DNA of 64,000 nt, taken from positions 104,996-168,995 of the forward strand of contig JAGASE010000021.1 of assembly GCA_017621875.1 (NCBI GenBank), read 5' to 3'. Below the pieces are notes generated by a model that searched no databases, was not told where the DNA came from, and saw nothing but the letters and a program-made list of their open reading frames with translations. The stretch is from Clostridia bacterium (GTDB lineage Bacteria; Bacillota; Clostridia; UBA1381). A program made the position numbers and the translations under genes. Below, one piece after another: positions 16,260-26,198 of this stretch (the first letter of the stretch is position 1; every line of letters starts with the position of its first letter).

Positions 16260-18698
16260 ATGTTAAAAAAACTACTTAGTACGGTAATGGCATTATCAAT
16301 GCTGCTAACGGGAGTGCAGGCATATGCGGCAGATAAATTTGACGCAGACACCGCACCGTACGGAAGCCTTATAAGCTACGGTGATTTTGAAAACAAAACC
16401 ATTGGTACCTGGGGCTTGGGTGATGCCCCACCGTCAGACTGTACAATGACAATTGATACAGAGGAATATTGGGACGGAGCAAAGTCGCTCAAAATTTCTG
16501 ATTTCGGAAACGGTTCTACTTTTAATGTGGGATTTGACGTGAATTACAAAAGCGAAGAAGAGGCGACAGTAACATTTGAAGCAGGTGAGATTTATCATCT
16601 GTCCTTCTGGCTCAAGCAGGAGTCTGCAGATGCTGACTATCCGGACGGACTCTGGTCGGGACTCACAGTGCAGAATTTCGCAGGAAATGCACTTGTAAAC
16701 GACGAGGACTACTACAGATATGTTTTTAACGGAGGAGCTTCAGCAGGAAAGCTTAGTATTGCAAGGCATTCGGATTGGCAGTATAAATCGATTGTTTTTG
16801 TGGCAGGAAATACTGTTGCAAATCCGAGATTGTATATGACTGGTGTTCATAGTGCCAACGAAAACGCATCTACACCGAAAATTAATCTGTGGATAGATAA
16901 CCTGACTATAAGAAAGGTACCGAATCCTGAAAAGTACACTGTTGACGGTGCAAGTATTCTTAATCATACGAACAAGGTTGCACCATACACAAGTGCAGAC
17001 TACAGAGACAGCAGAAACAAAAGTGCAACTGCACAGGAGGATGTTATTTCTCAGATTACTTTAAAAAGCTACAGCATGGACGATGAGTACATAAATCTTG
17101 TATTTAATGACGAGATTGGAACAGCAATGGGTGTTTCGGGTGTTGAAAAGGGCTTTTTCAATAAGGACGTATGCTTTGACGTGGTTACCACTATCACTCC
17201 AAACCTGTCAGTTGAAGGTGTAAGAGTAACAGGTGCTCCTACTGCGATGATTGACGCAGAGGCTAAAACCACAACAGTTAAAATTCCGTATACTGCAGAA
17301 AATGACCCGACATTGCCGATAAGTATGACAGTAAACCATGTATCGGATATTTGGGGCAAGCATATTGATATGAATGCAGACGGCAAGCCGGGAGCAGTTA
17401 CATTGACCTTCCCGAGCATAGAGCAGGCAAAGGCATACGGTAACTTACTGTTAAACGCAGGCTGCGAAAGCCTTGATTTTTGGGGAAAGGTTCAAGGAAC
17501 TACTCTTGAATTGGATACGAGTGTTAAAAATTCGGGAAATGCTTCAATAAAGGCGGGCGGAGTTGCAACTCCGGAATATCCGCTGAATCAGGATTTCACA
17601 ACTTATCTTCCTTATGATAAGGACATCGTGTTCAAGGCAAATGTTATGTCGGATATTGATGGCGTTGGAATAACCTATGGATTGGTTATAAACTATATTG
17701 AGGACGATGCTTCAAAGAGCAAGGTTATATATCTCGGTTATGGTCTTCCTGTAACAAAGGGAGAATTTTCTGAAACCATGATTAAATTCAATATGGCAAC
17801 AAAGTGGGCAGATTATGCAAATATTGATGAGTCAAATGTTACGGGCTATCAGTTATTTTCAATGAGAGGTGACTCGACAGGCAGCGACGCAACAATTTGG
17901 TTCGATGATATGTACTTAGGTGTAATTCCGTCGGATTTGACTGTTGAATCAAGAGGTGCATTCTGCAGCGTTGATAAGGAAACAGGTGCAGAAAAGCTTA
18001 TTCTTGCTTTTAAGGCAAACAAGGATATGGGTAAGCCTATTGTAGACGCAGGCGGAATTGATGCGGACGAGATAATCTTTGACGCAGAATTTTCGGATTT
18101 GGCTTTGTCAGAAGTTGTAACGGGAACTCCTACAGTAACATATTCAGGCTATAATACCTTTGTAACCTACGATATCGAGCTGGACGAAATATATGATTCG
18201 CTCCCGTTTGCGGTAAAGGTTACGGGCGTATACAATGTTTACGGCGGAGATATTGCGTCATTTATGGTAGATACTCAGAAGGCATATTCCGATAATGTGC
18301 TTGTAGCATATAAAACAGCACATTTTATTGATGGTGCATGGAGCGACGGCACTGTTTACGGTGCGATATATGATGATGCTAATATAGCACTTGACGAGGC
18401 AGTAAGCAACAGATCAAGATTTAATCTGCTCGTTTATAATCCGACTGAGGCTGCAGTTACGCCTGTATGCTATGTTGCATATTATGACGAGGACGGAAAG
18501 CTCTTAAAGGTAGGAACAAGAACTCTTAGCTCAGTTGAGCCGGGAGAAATAACCTATACTCAGGACACAAGCGATGTTAACAGCGGAAAGTTTATTGATA
18601 TATTAAATACCGATAAGGACGCTGCAACAAGCATTTATTCAATGTGGTGGACAGCAGGAAATAATGTTCCTTGTGCACCGAAGATGCTTATTAAATAA
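16260..18698 (+). CDS. Large secreted protein with two CBM4/9-like beta-sandwich regions
   Basis: An 812-residue exported protein. Signal peptide is about 1-23 (VQAYA). Two carbohydrate-binding-like regions are visible: about 35-218 (YGDFENKTIGTWG ... INLWIDNLTI) and about 400-565 (LLLNAGCESLDFWG ... IWFDDMYLG). Both have the N-terminal G(D/E)xE and C-terminal WxDD/WIDN patterns of CBM4/9/16-type modules. Ig-like beta regions lie between and after them. The last 120 residues resemble a module also at the ends of the proteins at 42472 and 53866 (VAYYDEDGKLLKV). No catalytic domain is recognised. It heads a cluster with a GH99-like protein and a two-component system. Confidence 0.75.
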   Translation: MLKKLLSTVMALSMLLTGVQAYAADKFDADTAPYGSLISYGDFENKTIGTWGLGDAPPSDCTMTIDTEEYWDGAKSLKISDFGNGSTFNVGFDVNYKSEEEATVTFEAGEIYHLSFWLKQESADADYPDGLWSGLTVQNFAGNALVNDEDYYRYVFNGGASAGKLSIARHSDWQYKSIVFVAGNTVANPRLYMTGVHSANENASTPKINLWIDNLTIRKVPNPEKYTVDGASILNHTNKVAPYTSADYRDSRNKSATAQEDVISQITLKSYSMDDEYINLVFNDEIGTAMGVSGVEKGFFNKDVCFDVVTTITPNLSVEGVRVTGAPTAMIDAEAKTTTVKIPYTAENDPTLPISMTVNHVSDIWGKHIDMNADGKPGAVTLTFPSIEQAKAYGNLLLNAGCESLDFWGKVQGTTLELDTSVKNSGNASIKAGGVATPEYPLNQDFTTYLPYDKDIVFKANVMSDIDGVGITYGLVINYIEDDASKSKVIYLGYGLPVTKGEFSETMIKFNMATKWADYANIDESNVTGYQLFSMRGDSTGSDATIWFDDMYLGVIPSDLTVESRGAFCSVDKETGAEKLILAFKANKDMGKPIVDAGGIDADEIIFDAEFSDLALSEVVTGTPTVTYSGYNTFVTYDIELDEIYDSLPFAVKVTGVYNVYGGDIASFMVDTQKAYSDNVLVAYKTAHFIDGAWSDGTVYGAIYDDANIALDEAVSNRSRFNLLVYNPTEAAVTPVCYVAYYDEDGKLLKVGTRTLSSVEPGEITYTQDTSDVNSGKFIDILNTDKDAATSIYSMWWTAGNNVPCAPKMLIK

Positions 18699-18740
18699 AA
18701 ACAATAAAAGGTAAAAAGGATAAAAGGACGGTAAAAATCA

Positions 18741-21602
18741 ATGGAAACGATGTATCTTATAGATGACAGCATTTCGCGTTATATAACAAGTTGGGATATA
18801 GATGCAAGGGGCGGCAGTGTAAAGCCGAAGCCGGAGAACGGTGCGTGGTATATACAGCTGAAAAGCAAAAATGACAGATTTGCGAACAGCATGAAGCGTA
18901 CGCTTCCGCTGCAAAAAAGCGGTGTTTTGATATATGAAACCGCAATAATGCTTAATATGGAGAAAAGCGGATTTTCTATCAGCTTTTCTGATGAAGAGGA
19001 TACACCGTTTATTGATTTTAACACTAAGGAAAGCGGATTTTATCTTAATGATACATTTATCCGCGAATATGATAAGGACTGTATGTGGCGGTTAAAAATC
19101 ATCATTGATTTGGACCGCGGCATATGCAGCTGTGAGCTTAACGGTAATCCGGCGGCAGAAATCCCCTTCACCGCCGGAGGCGTTAAGCATGTTACGATTA
19201 AAACACCGAAGCAGAATTGTTATGAAGCACGTATTTATTTTATACGCTGCTACAAGGGGTATCTGATTAACGAAAATTTTGCTCTTTACGGCGGTGGAAA
19301 TTTGCCGAAAGGCGACTGGAAGACGGACGGCGATATGTACATAAGAAAAAAAGCCGGACTTTCAGTTCCTTATGACCATGCACTTTATATGAAAAAAGGT
19401 GCAAGTCTGTCGCAGGATATACCTAAGATGGACGGCAGACTTTTAGCAGAGTTTATGACACTGTCCGATAATTTTTCGGTTAAGCTGGGAGAGCTTGAAA
19501 TAAAAGCGGATAAAAGCGGGGTTTTTGCAAATAATGAGCGTATCGGCGATACAAGCCTTGCGTATTGGTCGCTTTTCCGAATAGAATATAAAAACGGCGT
19601 TGCCGAAATTAAAATGAACAGAAGGGTAAGATGTGAGATTAAATGTGCCCTTCCCGAAAAGATTGAATTTATAAGCGGAGACGAGCTTTGGGTAGATAAT
19701 ATAAAGGTTTCCTGCCCGGACCCGATTCCGTCCGATTATGTTCCGAAGCCCAAGCCGGTACGTCGCGATGACATTCACGTGGGAATGATGGCGTGCTCCA
19801 TCTGGCATGAGGGCGGTCACTTTGGCTGGGACAAAATAAACCCGTTCCCGGAGCGTAAGCCATATAACGGTTTTTATGACGAGGGAAATATTGAGCAGGC
19901 TGACTGGGAAATCAAATACTTGTGCGAGCATGGCATAGAGTATGAGATTTTCTGCTGGTATGCACCGAGAGAATGGCTTGAGGGTGCTGTTCAGCCGAGA
20001 GAAGCAGCTATTGACGCATTTTTTAATGCTGAATACAGAGATAACTTAAAAATTACATTTATGTGGGAAAACGGTGCAAGTAAGACCTCACAAAAGGGCT
20101 TTTATGAAAATCTTGTCCCGTATTGGATTGAATATTATTTTAAACAGCCGGAATTTTTGGTAATAGATAACAAGCCGGTAATTTATATATACACACACTG
20201 GGGACTCCGCGACCACTTTGGTGCTCCTGAAAATACCCGTGCGGCAATGGAGTATCTGGACGCCGAGTGTAAAAAGGCGGGATTTGACGGTGTTATCATT
20301 ATTCAGGCACTTAACCAGCGTATTAAAAACGCATTTTTAGAGGTTAAGAGCATGGGTATTGATAATGTTTTCTCCTATGCATGGGGAACGGATTCTACCA
20401 TCGACCAACAGAAGGATGTTCTTACAAAGCAGCATAATTACGGCGTTTTGGATATTGTTCCGACCGTTTCGATAGGATGGGACGATAAGCCGTGGATTGG
20501 GCGTGCGAGCGGATACTATATTCCGCCTAAGGAGCTTACCGAGCTGATAAAATGGGTAAGAAGTGAGCATCATTCACGCTATGAAAAGGATAAGATTGCA
20601 TCGCGTATGATGGTTTTGGATAACTGGAATGAATATGGCGAGGGACACTATTTTATGCCGACGCCTATGACAGGATTTGACTATCTTGAGGCAGTAAAAG
20701 AGGGACTTGAGCTTCAAAACGAGCATAGCGATGTTGTGCCCGAGGGAGCACAGCTTGACAGACTTTGTAAGCTGTATAATACCGATCGCGTTTTGTATAA
20801 GACGTGCTATTTGGCACCTCATGCAAGCGACAGGGTTTTGAAGGGCTGGTATTTTAAGGAAGAAAAGGACGTAGAAAGCTGGAAGGCAAACAGCGGTATT
20901 TCAAATTTTGTCAAGGGTGAGAATACCATAACGGGTCATACAGAGGCGGACGGTGCATTCACGTTAGAGCTTTCAGAGGGTATTGATATTAACAATGCCT
21001 CAACGCTGCGTGTTACAATACGTCTTGAAAACCATGATTTTGACCAGTTTAAAGTATGGTTTGCAACAGAGGAGGAGCCGGAGTTTTGCGAGGAAAACAC
21101 TATTAACGGATATTCCTATGAAAGCTTCCTGCGTGGCTGGATGCTTCCGGCGGGAAGCCGTCCGGGCTGGCACGGAAAGCTTAAAAAGCTTCGTCTTTAT
21201 CCGAATACTACAGGCGGTGATTTTGAAATAGAGGCTGTAGAAATTTTGGAAAATGAGATAAAGATGCCGCAGCTTAGCGTAAACAATACACTTGTACGTA
21301 TGACTAACTGCGAATATATACAAAACGATGTGCTGATTGCGATAAACGAGGATATTTTAAAGGCTGTAAACATGGCAATGGTTTCGCAAAGCGATGGAAG
21401 TGTAATTCTTAAGGCCGATACCAAGAATGAAATTGTTTTGAAACCGGGCGAAAAAAATGCACGCTTAAACGATAGAGAAATTACACTTTCGGCAATCTGC
21501 ATAGAAAAAGACAGATTTTTTATGATACCGTTTGTTGAAATTATGACGGTTTTGGGTTATAATATAACATATGATAATGATAGCATCACGGTACATTATT
21601 AA
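18741..21602 (+). CDS. GH99/WbsX-like glycan-active protein with copper-amine-oxidase-like C-terminal domain
   Basis: A 953-residue protein. The centre (about 347-655) matches the WbsX/GH99-like TIM barrel: MMACSIWHEGGHFGWD, YEIFCWYAPREWLEG, NKPVIYIYTHWGLRDHFG and LDNWNEYGEGHYFMPTP. The family includes glycosyltransferase-linked proteins and endo-alpha-mannan-acting enzymes. The N-terminal 340 residues are beta-rich, with LamG-like repeats. The C-terminal 90 residues (FFMIPFVEIMTVLGYNITYD) resemble the copper-amine-oxidase N-like domain common in secreted clostridial proteins. No signal peptide is visible at either possible ATG. The reaction is unknown; an alpha-mannan substrate is inference. 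It lies 12 bp before the response regulator gene. Confidence 0.75.
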   Translation: METMYLIDDSISRYITSWDIDARGGSVKPKPENGAWYIQLKSKNDRFANSMKRTLPLQKSGVLIYETAIMLNMEKSGFSISFSDEEDTPFIDFNTKESGFYLNDTFIREYDKDCMWRLKIIIDLDRGICSCELNGNPAAEIPFTAGGVKHVTIKTPKQNCYEARIYFIRCYKGYLINENFALYGGGNLPKGDWKTDGDMYIRKKAGLSVPYDHALYMKKGASLSQDIPKMDGRLLAEFMTLSDNFSVKLGELEIKADKSGVFANNERIGDTSLAYWSLFRIEYKNGVAEIKMNRRVRCEIKCALPEKIEFISGDELWVDNIKVSCPDPIPSDYVPKPKPVRRDDIHVGMMACSIWHEGGHFGWDKINPFPERKPYNGFYDEGNIEQADWEIKYLCEHGIEYEIFCWYAPREWLEGAVQPREAAIDAFFNAEYRDNLKITFMWENGASKTSQKGFYENLVPYWIEYYFKQPEFLVIDNKPVIYIYTHWGLRDHFGAPENTRAAMEYLDAECKKAGFDGVIIIQALNQRIKNAFLEVKSMGIDNVFSYAWGTDSTIDQQKDVLTKQHNYGVLDIVPTVSIGWDDKPWIGRASGYYIPPKELTELIKWVRSEHHSRYEKDKIASRMMVLDNWNEYGEGHYFMPTPMTGFDYLEAVKEGLELQNEHSDVVPEGAQLDRLCKLYNTDRVLYKTCYLAPHASDRVLKGWYFKEEKDVESWKANSGISNFVKGENTITGHTEADGAFTLELSEGIDINNASTLRVTIRLENHDFDQFKVWFATEEEPEFCEENTINGYSYESFLRGWMLPAGSRPGWHGKLKKLRLYPNTTGGDFEIEAVEILENEIKMPQLSVNNTLVRMTNCEYIQNDVLIAINEDILKAVNMAMVSQSDGSVILKADTKNEIVLKPGEKNARLNDREITLSAICIEKDRFFMIPFVEIMTVLGYNITYDNDSITVHY

Positions 21603-21614
21603 GGAGAGGTTTTA

Positions 21615-22334
21615 ATGCTGAGTACTGTTATTCTGGACGATGAAATTTGGGCGGTCAGAGATATCGAACGGCTTTTGGGCGGCATTTCTGACTTTGAAAT
21701 TGTGCTGCGTTCATCTGATCCGCAGAAGGTTATAGAATTTTTATCCGTTGAAGGGGCAGATGTCCTCTTCACGGATATTAAGATGCCTGGAATGACGGGA
21801 CTACAGGTTGCACAAGAAATTAAAAGCATGGGAATTGACACGCTTGTTGTCATAATCAGCGGCTATGATGATTATGAATACATGCATGAATCAATCTTAA
21901 GCGGGGTGTTTGACTATCTTTTAAAGCCGATTATGCGTGAGGATTTTGAACGTGTTTTGGAAAGAATAAGACATGCTTTTCCGGCGGACACCGGCTCGGA
22001 AAATCAGCAGAGTGAAATCTTTAAAAAGCTGCTGGAGTACATCAACGATAATTATGATAAGGATATCAAGCTTGCAGATGTTGCCAGTCAAAATTATGTG
22101 AGTGAGCGGTATGTTGCACAGCTTTTTAATCGCTATTATGATATGTCGTTTCTGCAGTATCTTACAAAGCTCAGAATGGAGCGTGCGAGGCATCTTTTGC
22201 TGACAACGCAGAAGACTATTTCTGAAATAGGAAATGAGGTGGGCTATTCCAACGGCTCATATTTCAACAAGGTGTTCAAGAAGTATTACGACCAGACTCC
22301 CAATAGCGTGAGAAGGAATGGTGCTTATGAATAA
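21615..22334 (+). CDS. Response regulator, receiver plus AraC-type DNA-binding domain
   Basis: A 239-residue YesN-type regulator. The receiver domain (about 3-120) has the phospho-acceptor D54 in LFTDIKMPGM and K-containing LLKPIMRED. The AraC domain (about 138-236) holds two helix-turn-helix units (KLADVASQNYVSERYVAQLF and TISEIGNEVGYSNGSYFNKVF). It is short compared with the 533-residue paralogue at 46841, lacking a middle domain. Its stop overlaps the start of the kinase gene at 22327. It probably controls the 16260-21602 genes, by position only. Confidence 0.9.
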   Translation: MLSTVILDDEIWAVRDIERLLGGISDFEIVLRSSDPQKVIEFLSVEGADVLFTDIKMPGMTGLQVAQEIKSMGIDTLVVIISGYDDYEYMHESILSGVFDYLLKPIMREDFERVLERIRHAFPADTGSENQQSEIFKKLLEYINDNYDKDIKLADVASQNYVSERYVAQLFNRYYDMSFLQYLTKLRMERARHLLLTTQKTISEIGNEVGYSNGSYFNKVFKKYYDQTPNSVRRNGAYE

Positions 22335-24024
22335 AAGTATACGGCAAAGCTTTTACGCAATCATATCAGTTGTGGCTGCGTGTTTTTTGCTTTTATTTTC
22401 TTATGTGGCAATAGCCTATCTGATTCCTGCACTTAGCGAAAGCCGTGAGTTTTACAGCTATACTTTGAATAGTGTTGAGAAGAATATAAATAAAAGTATG
22501 CAGAGGATTGTCAATGTTTCGGAAAATGTGATTTATAATGAGAATTTACAGGAGCTTTTAGACGGAGATGATAGCTCACGTGGAAAAAACATCAGCGACA
22601 TGACAAACCTTCTAAAGGCATACCGTGAGGTTGATGAGGACATAAAATATGTTGCCGTTCTGGATATATCGGGAAGCTACTATGATTTTCTTTCCGACTG
22701 GCAGAATACCGATATAACTGCACGTGCAAGACGGATTATTTACGGCTATGACGGAACGGATGTTAACGGCGAGCTTAAATTTTTTACGGAGCGGGACGGT
22801 ATAGAGGAAAAGGGTTTTTTTGCCTATGTTCTGCCGATTTATAAGATAGACAGGCAGAACTTTTATTATAAGAAACGGATAGGAAGTGCGATTTTTGTAT
22901 ATTCGCAGGAGCTTTTAATACGCGATATTCGCGAGGCAAGCTATGATGTTGTTGATAAGATTGTGATTGCGGACGAGAATGGAACTGTTCAGCTTTCCCA
23001 GACAGCCGAGCTTGTTGGTACAAAGGTGTCCGAGGATATGTATGCTGACAGCATAGAATTAAAATACGGCAGACTACACCTTTACAGCAAGCCCTTTGAC
23101 AAGTATTCAGGTGCTGTTGAACGTATGCTGTTTTTCATGCTTGTTATGGTGCTGGTGTTGCTGATTTTGTCATTGCTTATCATAAATTACTGGTTTAAGC
23201 GATACATATTAAGTGATGTCACACAGATTTTGTCAGTGCTTAAGGATAATCAGAACGGTTCGGCAAAAAAGAGGATTTCGCTGCCGAGAAAGAACGAGTT
23301 TCAGACTATTGCAATAAATATAAATAGTATGCTGGACGGTATTGAGGAATATACCAAAAAGGCGTTTTATGGTCAGCAGCAGCTATATGAGCTTGAGATA
23401 CAGCTTAACAAGATGCGTATTTATATGCTGAAGGACCAGGTGAATCCACACTTTTTGTATAATACACTCGGCTGTATACGAAGCCTTGCCGCGGAAAAAG
23501 GACTTGATGAGGTTGTGGATATTTCCGAGGCAACAATCAGTCTTTTGCGGTATAATCTGAAGGAAAAGGAACGTGTTACGCTAAAGCAGGAGCTTAATGA
23601 ATGCAAAAAATATATCAGGATTATAAATGTTCGCTATGAAAATATAGTCGAGCTGAGCTTTGATACCAAAGAGGAGGCTCTGGGCGTTGAGATTATAAAA
23701 ATGATTGTTCAGCCGGTTATAGAAAATTCTGTGTATCATGGGCTTGTTTCCTCCGCAACTGTTCTGCATATTCATATAAAGGCATATGTGGATAACGGAT
23801 TATTGAAGCTCAGCATTGCAGATGACGGCAACGGAATGAGCAGTGAGACTCTTTCGGAGCTTAAGACGCGGCTTATGAATGATGAGGATTCTACCGAGCA
23901 TGTGGGACTTTATAATGTTCATAAGCGTATCGAAATGGAATACGGCAAGGGCTTCGGCATTGATGTGGAGTCTGAAAAGGGTAAGGGCTGCACAGTGTAT
24001 ATAACTATTCCGCAAAAAAGATAA
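22327..24024 (+). CDS. Sensor histidine kinase, YesM-type
   Basis: A 565-residue membrane kinase. Two transmembrane segments (about 10-32 and 265-290) flank an extracellular sensing region. A HAMP-like linker follows, then the HisKA_7 type phospho-acceptor H375 in QVNPHFLYNTLG, and an ATPase domain with N-box NSVYHGLV and G-box DDGNGMS. ATG 22327 is chosen because AGAAGGA (22311-22317) is 9 bases upstream; the ATG at 22318 is too close. It forms a unit with the preceding response regulator. The signal is probably an oligosaccharide, judging from the neighbours. Confidence 0.9.
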   Translation: MNKSIRQSFYAIISVVAACFLLLFSYVAIAYLIPALSESREFYSYTLNSVEKNINKSMQRIVNVSENVIYNENLQELLDGDDSSRGKNISDMTNLLKAYREVDEDIKYVAVLDISGSYYDFLSDWQNTDITARARRIIYGYDGTDVNGELKFFTERDGIEEKGFFAYVLPIYKIDRQNFYYKKRIGSAIFVYSQELLIRDIREASYDVVDKIVIADENGTVQLSQTAELVGTKVSEDMYADSIELKYGRLHLYSKPFDKYSGAVERMLFFMLVMVLVLLILSLLIINYWFKRYILSDVTQILSVLKDNQNGSAKKRISLPRKNEFQTIAININSMLDGIEEYTKKAFYGQQQLYELEIQLNKMRIYMLKDQVNPHFLYNTLGCIRSLAAEKGLDEVVDISEATISLLRYNLKEKERVTLKQELNECKKYIRIINVRYENIVELSFDTKEEALGVEIIKMIVQPVIENSVYHGLVSSATVLHIHIKAYVDNGLLKLSIADDGNGMSSETLSELKTRLMNDEDSTEHVGLYNVHKRIEMEYGKGFGIDVESEKGKGCTVYITIPQKR

Positions 24025-24030
24025 AAAGGA

Positions 24031-24066
24031 CGGCGATGCATCAAAATGAGATGTGTCGCTGTTTTT
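24031..24066 (+). terminator. Rho-independent terminator after the first two-component system
   Basis: CGGCGATGCATC pairs with GATGTGTCGCTG using wobble pairs, followed by TTTTTG. Confidence 0.75.
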
Positions 24067-24102
24067 GTTGTTGTAAAGCTCAAATGTATTTTTTTCTAAA
24101 TA

Positions 24103-24131
24103 TTGTTATTTTTGTTTGTATGTGATATAAT
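24103..24131 (+). promoter_or_regulatory. Sigma-A promoter of the GH13 gene
   Basis: TTGTTA (24103-24108), 17-bp spacer, TATAAT (24126-24131) with an upstream TG, making an extended -10. Confidence 0.8.
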
Positions 24132-24159
24132 GCTTTTGATATGAAATGGAGGAATACAT

Positions 24160-25818
24160 ATGGCTTGGTATGATGAAGCGATATTTTATCACATATATCC
24201 GTTGGGAATGACAGGAGCACCAAAACAAAATTTTTATGGAAAGCCGGAGCATAGATTAAACACCTTGCTCCCATTGGTTTCACAAATTAAAAAACTTGGC
24301 TGTAATGCACTCTATATTGGTCCTCTTTTTGAATCTGTGGGACATGGTTATGAAACAACCGATTACAAAAAATTAGATACAAGACTTGGCACGAATGAAG
24401 ATTTAACCGAATTTGTAACAGAATGCCATAAACAGGGAATACGGGTAATTTTAGACGGTGTATTCAATCATACGGGGCGTGATTTCTTTGCTTTTCAGGA
24501 TATTAAGCGTAATAGGGAATCTTCACCGTACATAGATTGGTATTGCAATGTAAATTTTAACGGCAATAACGAATATAATGATGGCTTTTCGTATGATAAC
24601 TGGGGCGGATATAACTTGCTTGTTAAGTTGAATCAGCATAACTCTGAGGTTAGAGAGTATATAAGCGATGTTATTCGTTTTTGGGTGAAGGAGTTCGATA
24701 TTGACGGAATTCGTTTGGATGCCGCAGATGTGTTAGATTTTAGTTATATGCAGATGATGCGTCGGGTTGCTAATGAAGTCAAGCCTGATTTTTGGCTTAT
24801 GGGTGAGGTTATTCATGGTGATTATATTCGTTGGGTAAATGGAGACACATTGCATTCTGTCACCAACTATCATTTGCATAAGGCACTATATTCCGGACAT
24901 AATGACCATAACTATTTTGAAATTGCACACACAGTGAAGCGTTTGTATGAGATGGGAGGCAATAGGGCGGACGGGCTTAAATTATACAATTTTGCAGACA
25001 ACCATGATGTGGAGAGAATTTATACAAAGCTAAATAACAAAAAACATTTTATACCGGTTCACATTCTGCTGTATACTCTGCCCGGTGTTCCTTCAATTTA
25101 CTACGGTTCGGAATTTGGTATTGAGGGAGAAAAACAACGAGGATCCGATGATTCTTTAAGACCTGCTATTTCTTATGAACAGTACATGAATGCTACCCGG
25201 AAAAATAATCTGACAGATTTGATTTCCCTATTGGGAACCATACGTGAGGAGGCAAAAGCCTTATCCTACGGAGATTATAAGGAACTGCTTTTGACAAATG
25301 GTCAGTATGCATTTGCGAGAAATTATAACGGACAATCTGTGCTTGTGACCGTGAACAATGGCGATGATGATTTTATGATGAATCTTCCGGCAGAAAATGC
25401 GGAAGAATATGTGGGTGGACTTTCAGGAGTGCACGTGTTTGTAAAAGATGGGAATATTTCTGTGAACGTGAAGGCAAATTCCGGAGAAATTTGGTTGCCG
25501 GCAGCAAGTTCTACAAAACAGTGTCAGCCAATAAAACTCAGTGTTAATGAAGAGCCTGCAGAGATACTAAATCCTGCGAAAACGGTCCAAATTACAGAAA
25601 CAGTAAAAGCAGAGGAAAAGAAACAATCCGCTAAAATTAAAATAGACCCCGGTTTAAAACGTAATAAATCATTTGAAGAAATGACAGTTGAAGAACTTCA
25701 AGAAGCAATACTGGAGCGTATGAAACGTAACGGACCTGTCACAGAACAGATGAGGAAAGATGTCTTAGAAAATATCTATCACAACTCTCTGGTAACATGG
25801 ATTAAAAGTTTTAACTAA
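24160..25818 (+). CDS. GH13 alpha-amylase family glycosidase, cytoplasmic
   Basis: Cleaves alpha-glucans or maltodextrins. The GH13 catalytic set is complete: nucleophile D187 (GIRLDAADV), acid/base E216 (LMGEVIHG) and D283 (FADNHDVERI), with the conserved VILDGVFNHTGRD region I. There is no signal peptide, so it is intracellular. The barrel and C-terminal beta domain end near residue 445; about 105 further residues form a charged, low-complexity linker and a short helical tail (MTVEELQEAILERMKRN) not typical of the family. It has its own promoter and no transporter partner. Exact specificity (neopullulanase, cyclomaltodextrinase or amylase) is not resolved. Confidence 0.9.
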   Translation: MAWYDEAIFYHIYPLGMTGAPKQNFYGKPEHRLNTLLPLVSQIKKLGCNALYIGPLFESVGHGYETTDYKKLDTRLGTNEDLTEFVTECHKQGIRVILDGVFNHTGRDFFAFQDIKRNRESSPYIDWYCNVNFNGNNEYNDGFSYDNWGGYNLLVKLNQHNSEVREYISDVIRFWVKEFDIDGIRLDAADVLDFSYMQMMRRVANEVKPDFWLMGEVIHGDYIRWVNGDTLHSVTNYHLHKALYSGHNDHNYFEIAHTVKRLYEMGGNRADGLKLYNFADNHDVERIYTKLNNKKHFIPVHILLYTLPGVPSIYYGSEFGIEGEKQRGSDDSLRPAISYEQYMNATRKNNLTDLISLLGTIREEAKALSYGDYKELLLTNGQYAFARNYNGQSVLVTVNNGDDDFMMNLPAENAEEYVGGLSGVHVFVKDGNISVNVKANSGEIWLPAASSTKQCQPIKLSVNEEPAEILNPAKTVQITETVKAEEKKQSAKIKIDPGLKRNKSFEEMTVEELQEAILERMKRNGPVTEQMRKDVLENIYHNSLVTWIKSFN

Positions 25819-25882
25819 ACAAACATAGATTAAATTCATCAAGTTAAATTTAGCAAAATTATTCAGCCATTTTTAAATTAGG

Positions 25883-25925
25883 TTGACAATATCCTACAAT
25901 CTGTATATAATAAATTGTAGGATAT
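25883..25925 (+). promoter_or_regulatory. Consensus promoter with 12-bp inverted-repeat operator for phd-doc
   Basis: TTGACA (25883-25888), 17-bp spacer, TATAAT (25906-25911). ATATCCTACAAT (25889-25900) and its exact complement ATTGTAGGATAT (25914-25925) flank the -10 with a 13-nt gap. A protein bound here would block RNA polymerase. Confidence 0.9.
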
Positions 25926-25955
25926 ATTTATTGTATAAAAAATAGGAGGTAAGAT

Positions 25956-26198
25956 ATGAATATAAATACAGAAACAATTACAACTATGACAGAAGCAAAT
26001 CAGAATTTTTCAAAGGTTGCTAAGGTTGCAGAAAGTAAAGGTCAGGCTGTTATTTTCAAAAATAACAAACCTAAATTTTTACTCATTGATGTTGAATCAA
26101 ACTCTTATTTTGATATTACCGATGATGAAAAAATTGATGTGGCAGCTAAAAGAATTATGAAGAGATTTAAACCTGCATTTGAGGAGCTGGCAAAATGA
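25956..26198 (+). CDS. Antitoxin, Phd/YefM family
   Basis: An 80-residue antitoxin. The N-terminal part (MTEANQNFSKVAKVAESKG) is the Phd/YefM DNA-binding fold, and FKNNKPKFLLIDVE is the family beta hairpin. The C-terminal tail (about 55-80) would bind and block the toxin. It overlaps the toxin gene by four bases (ATGA). The inverted repeat around the -10 is the likely site for autorepression by the antitoxin or the complex. Confidence 0.9.
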   Translation: MNINTETITTMTEANQNFSKVAKVAESKGQAVIFKNNKPKFLLIDVESNSYFDITDDEKIDVAAKRIMKRFKPAFEELAK

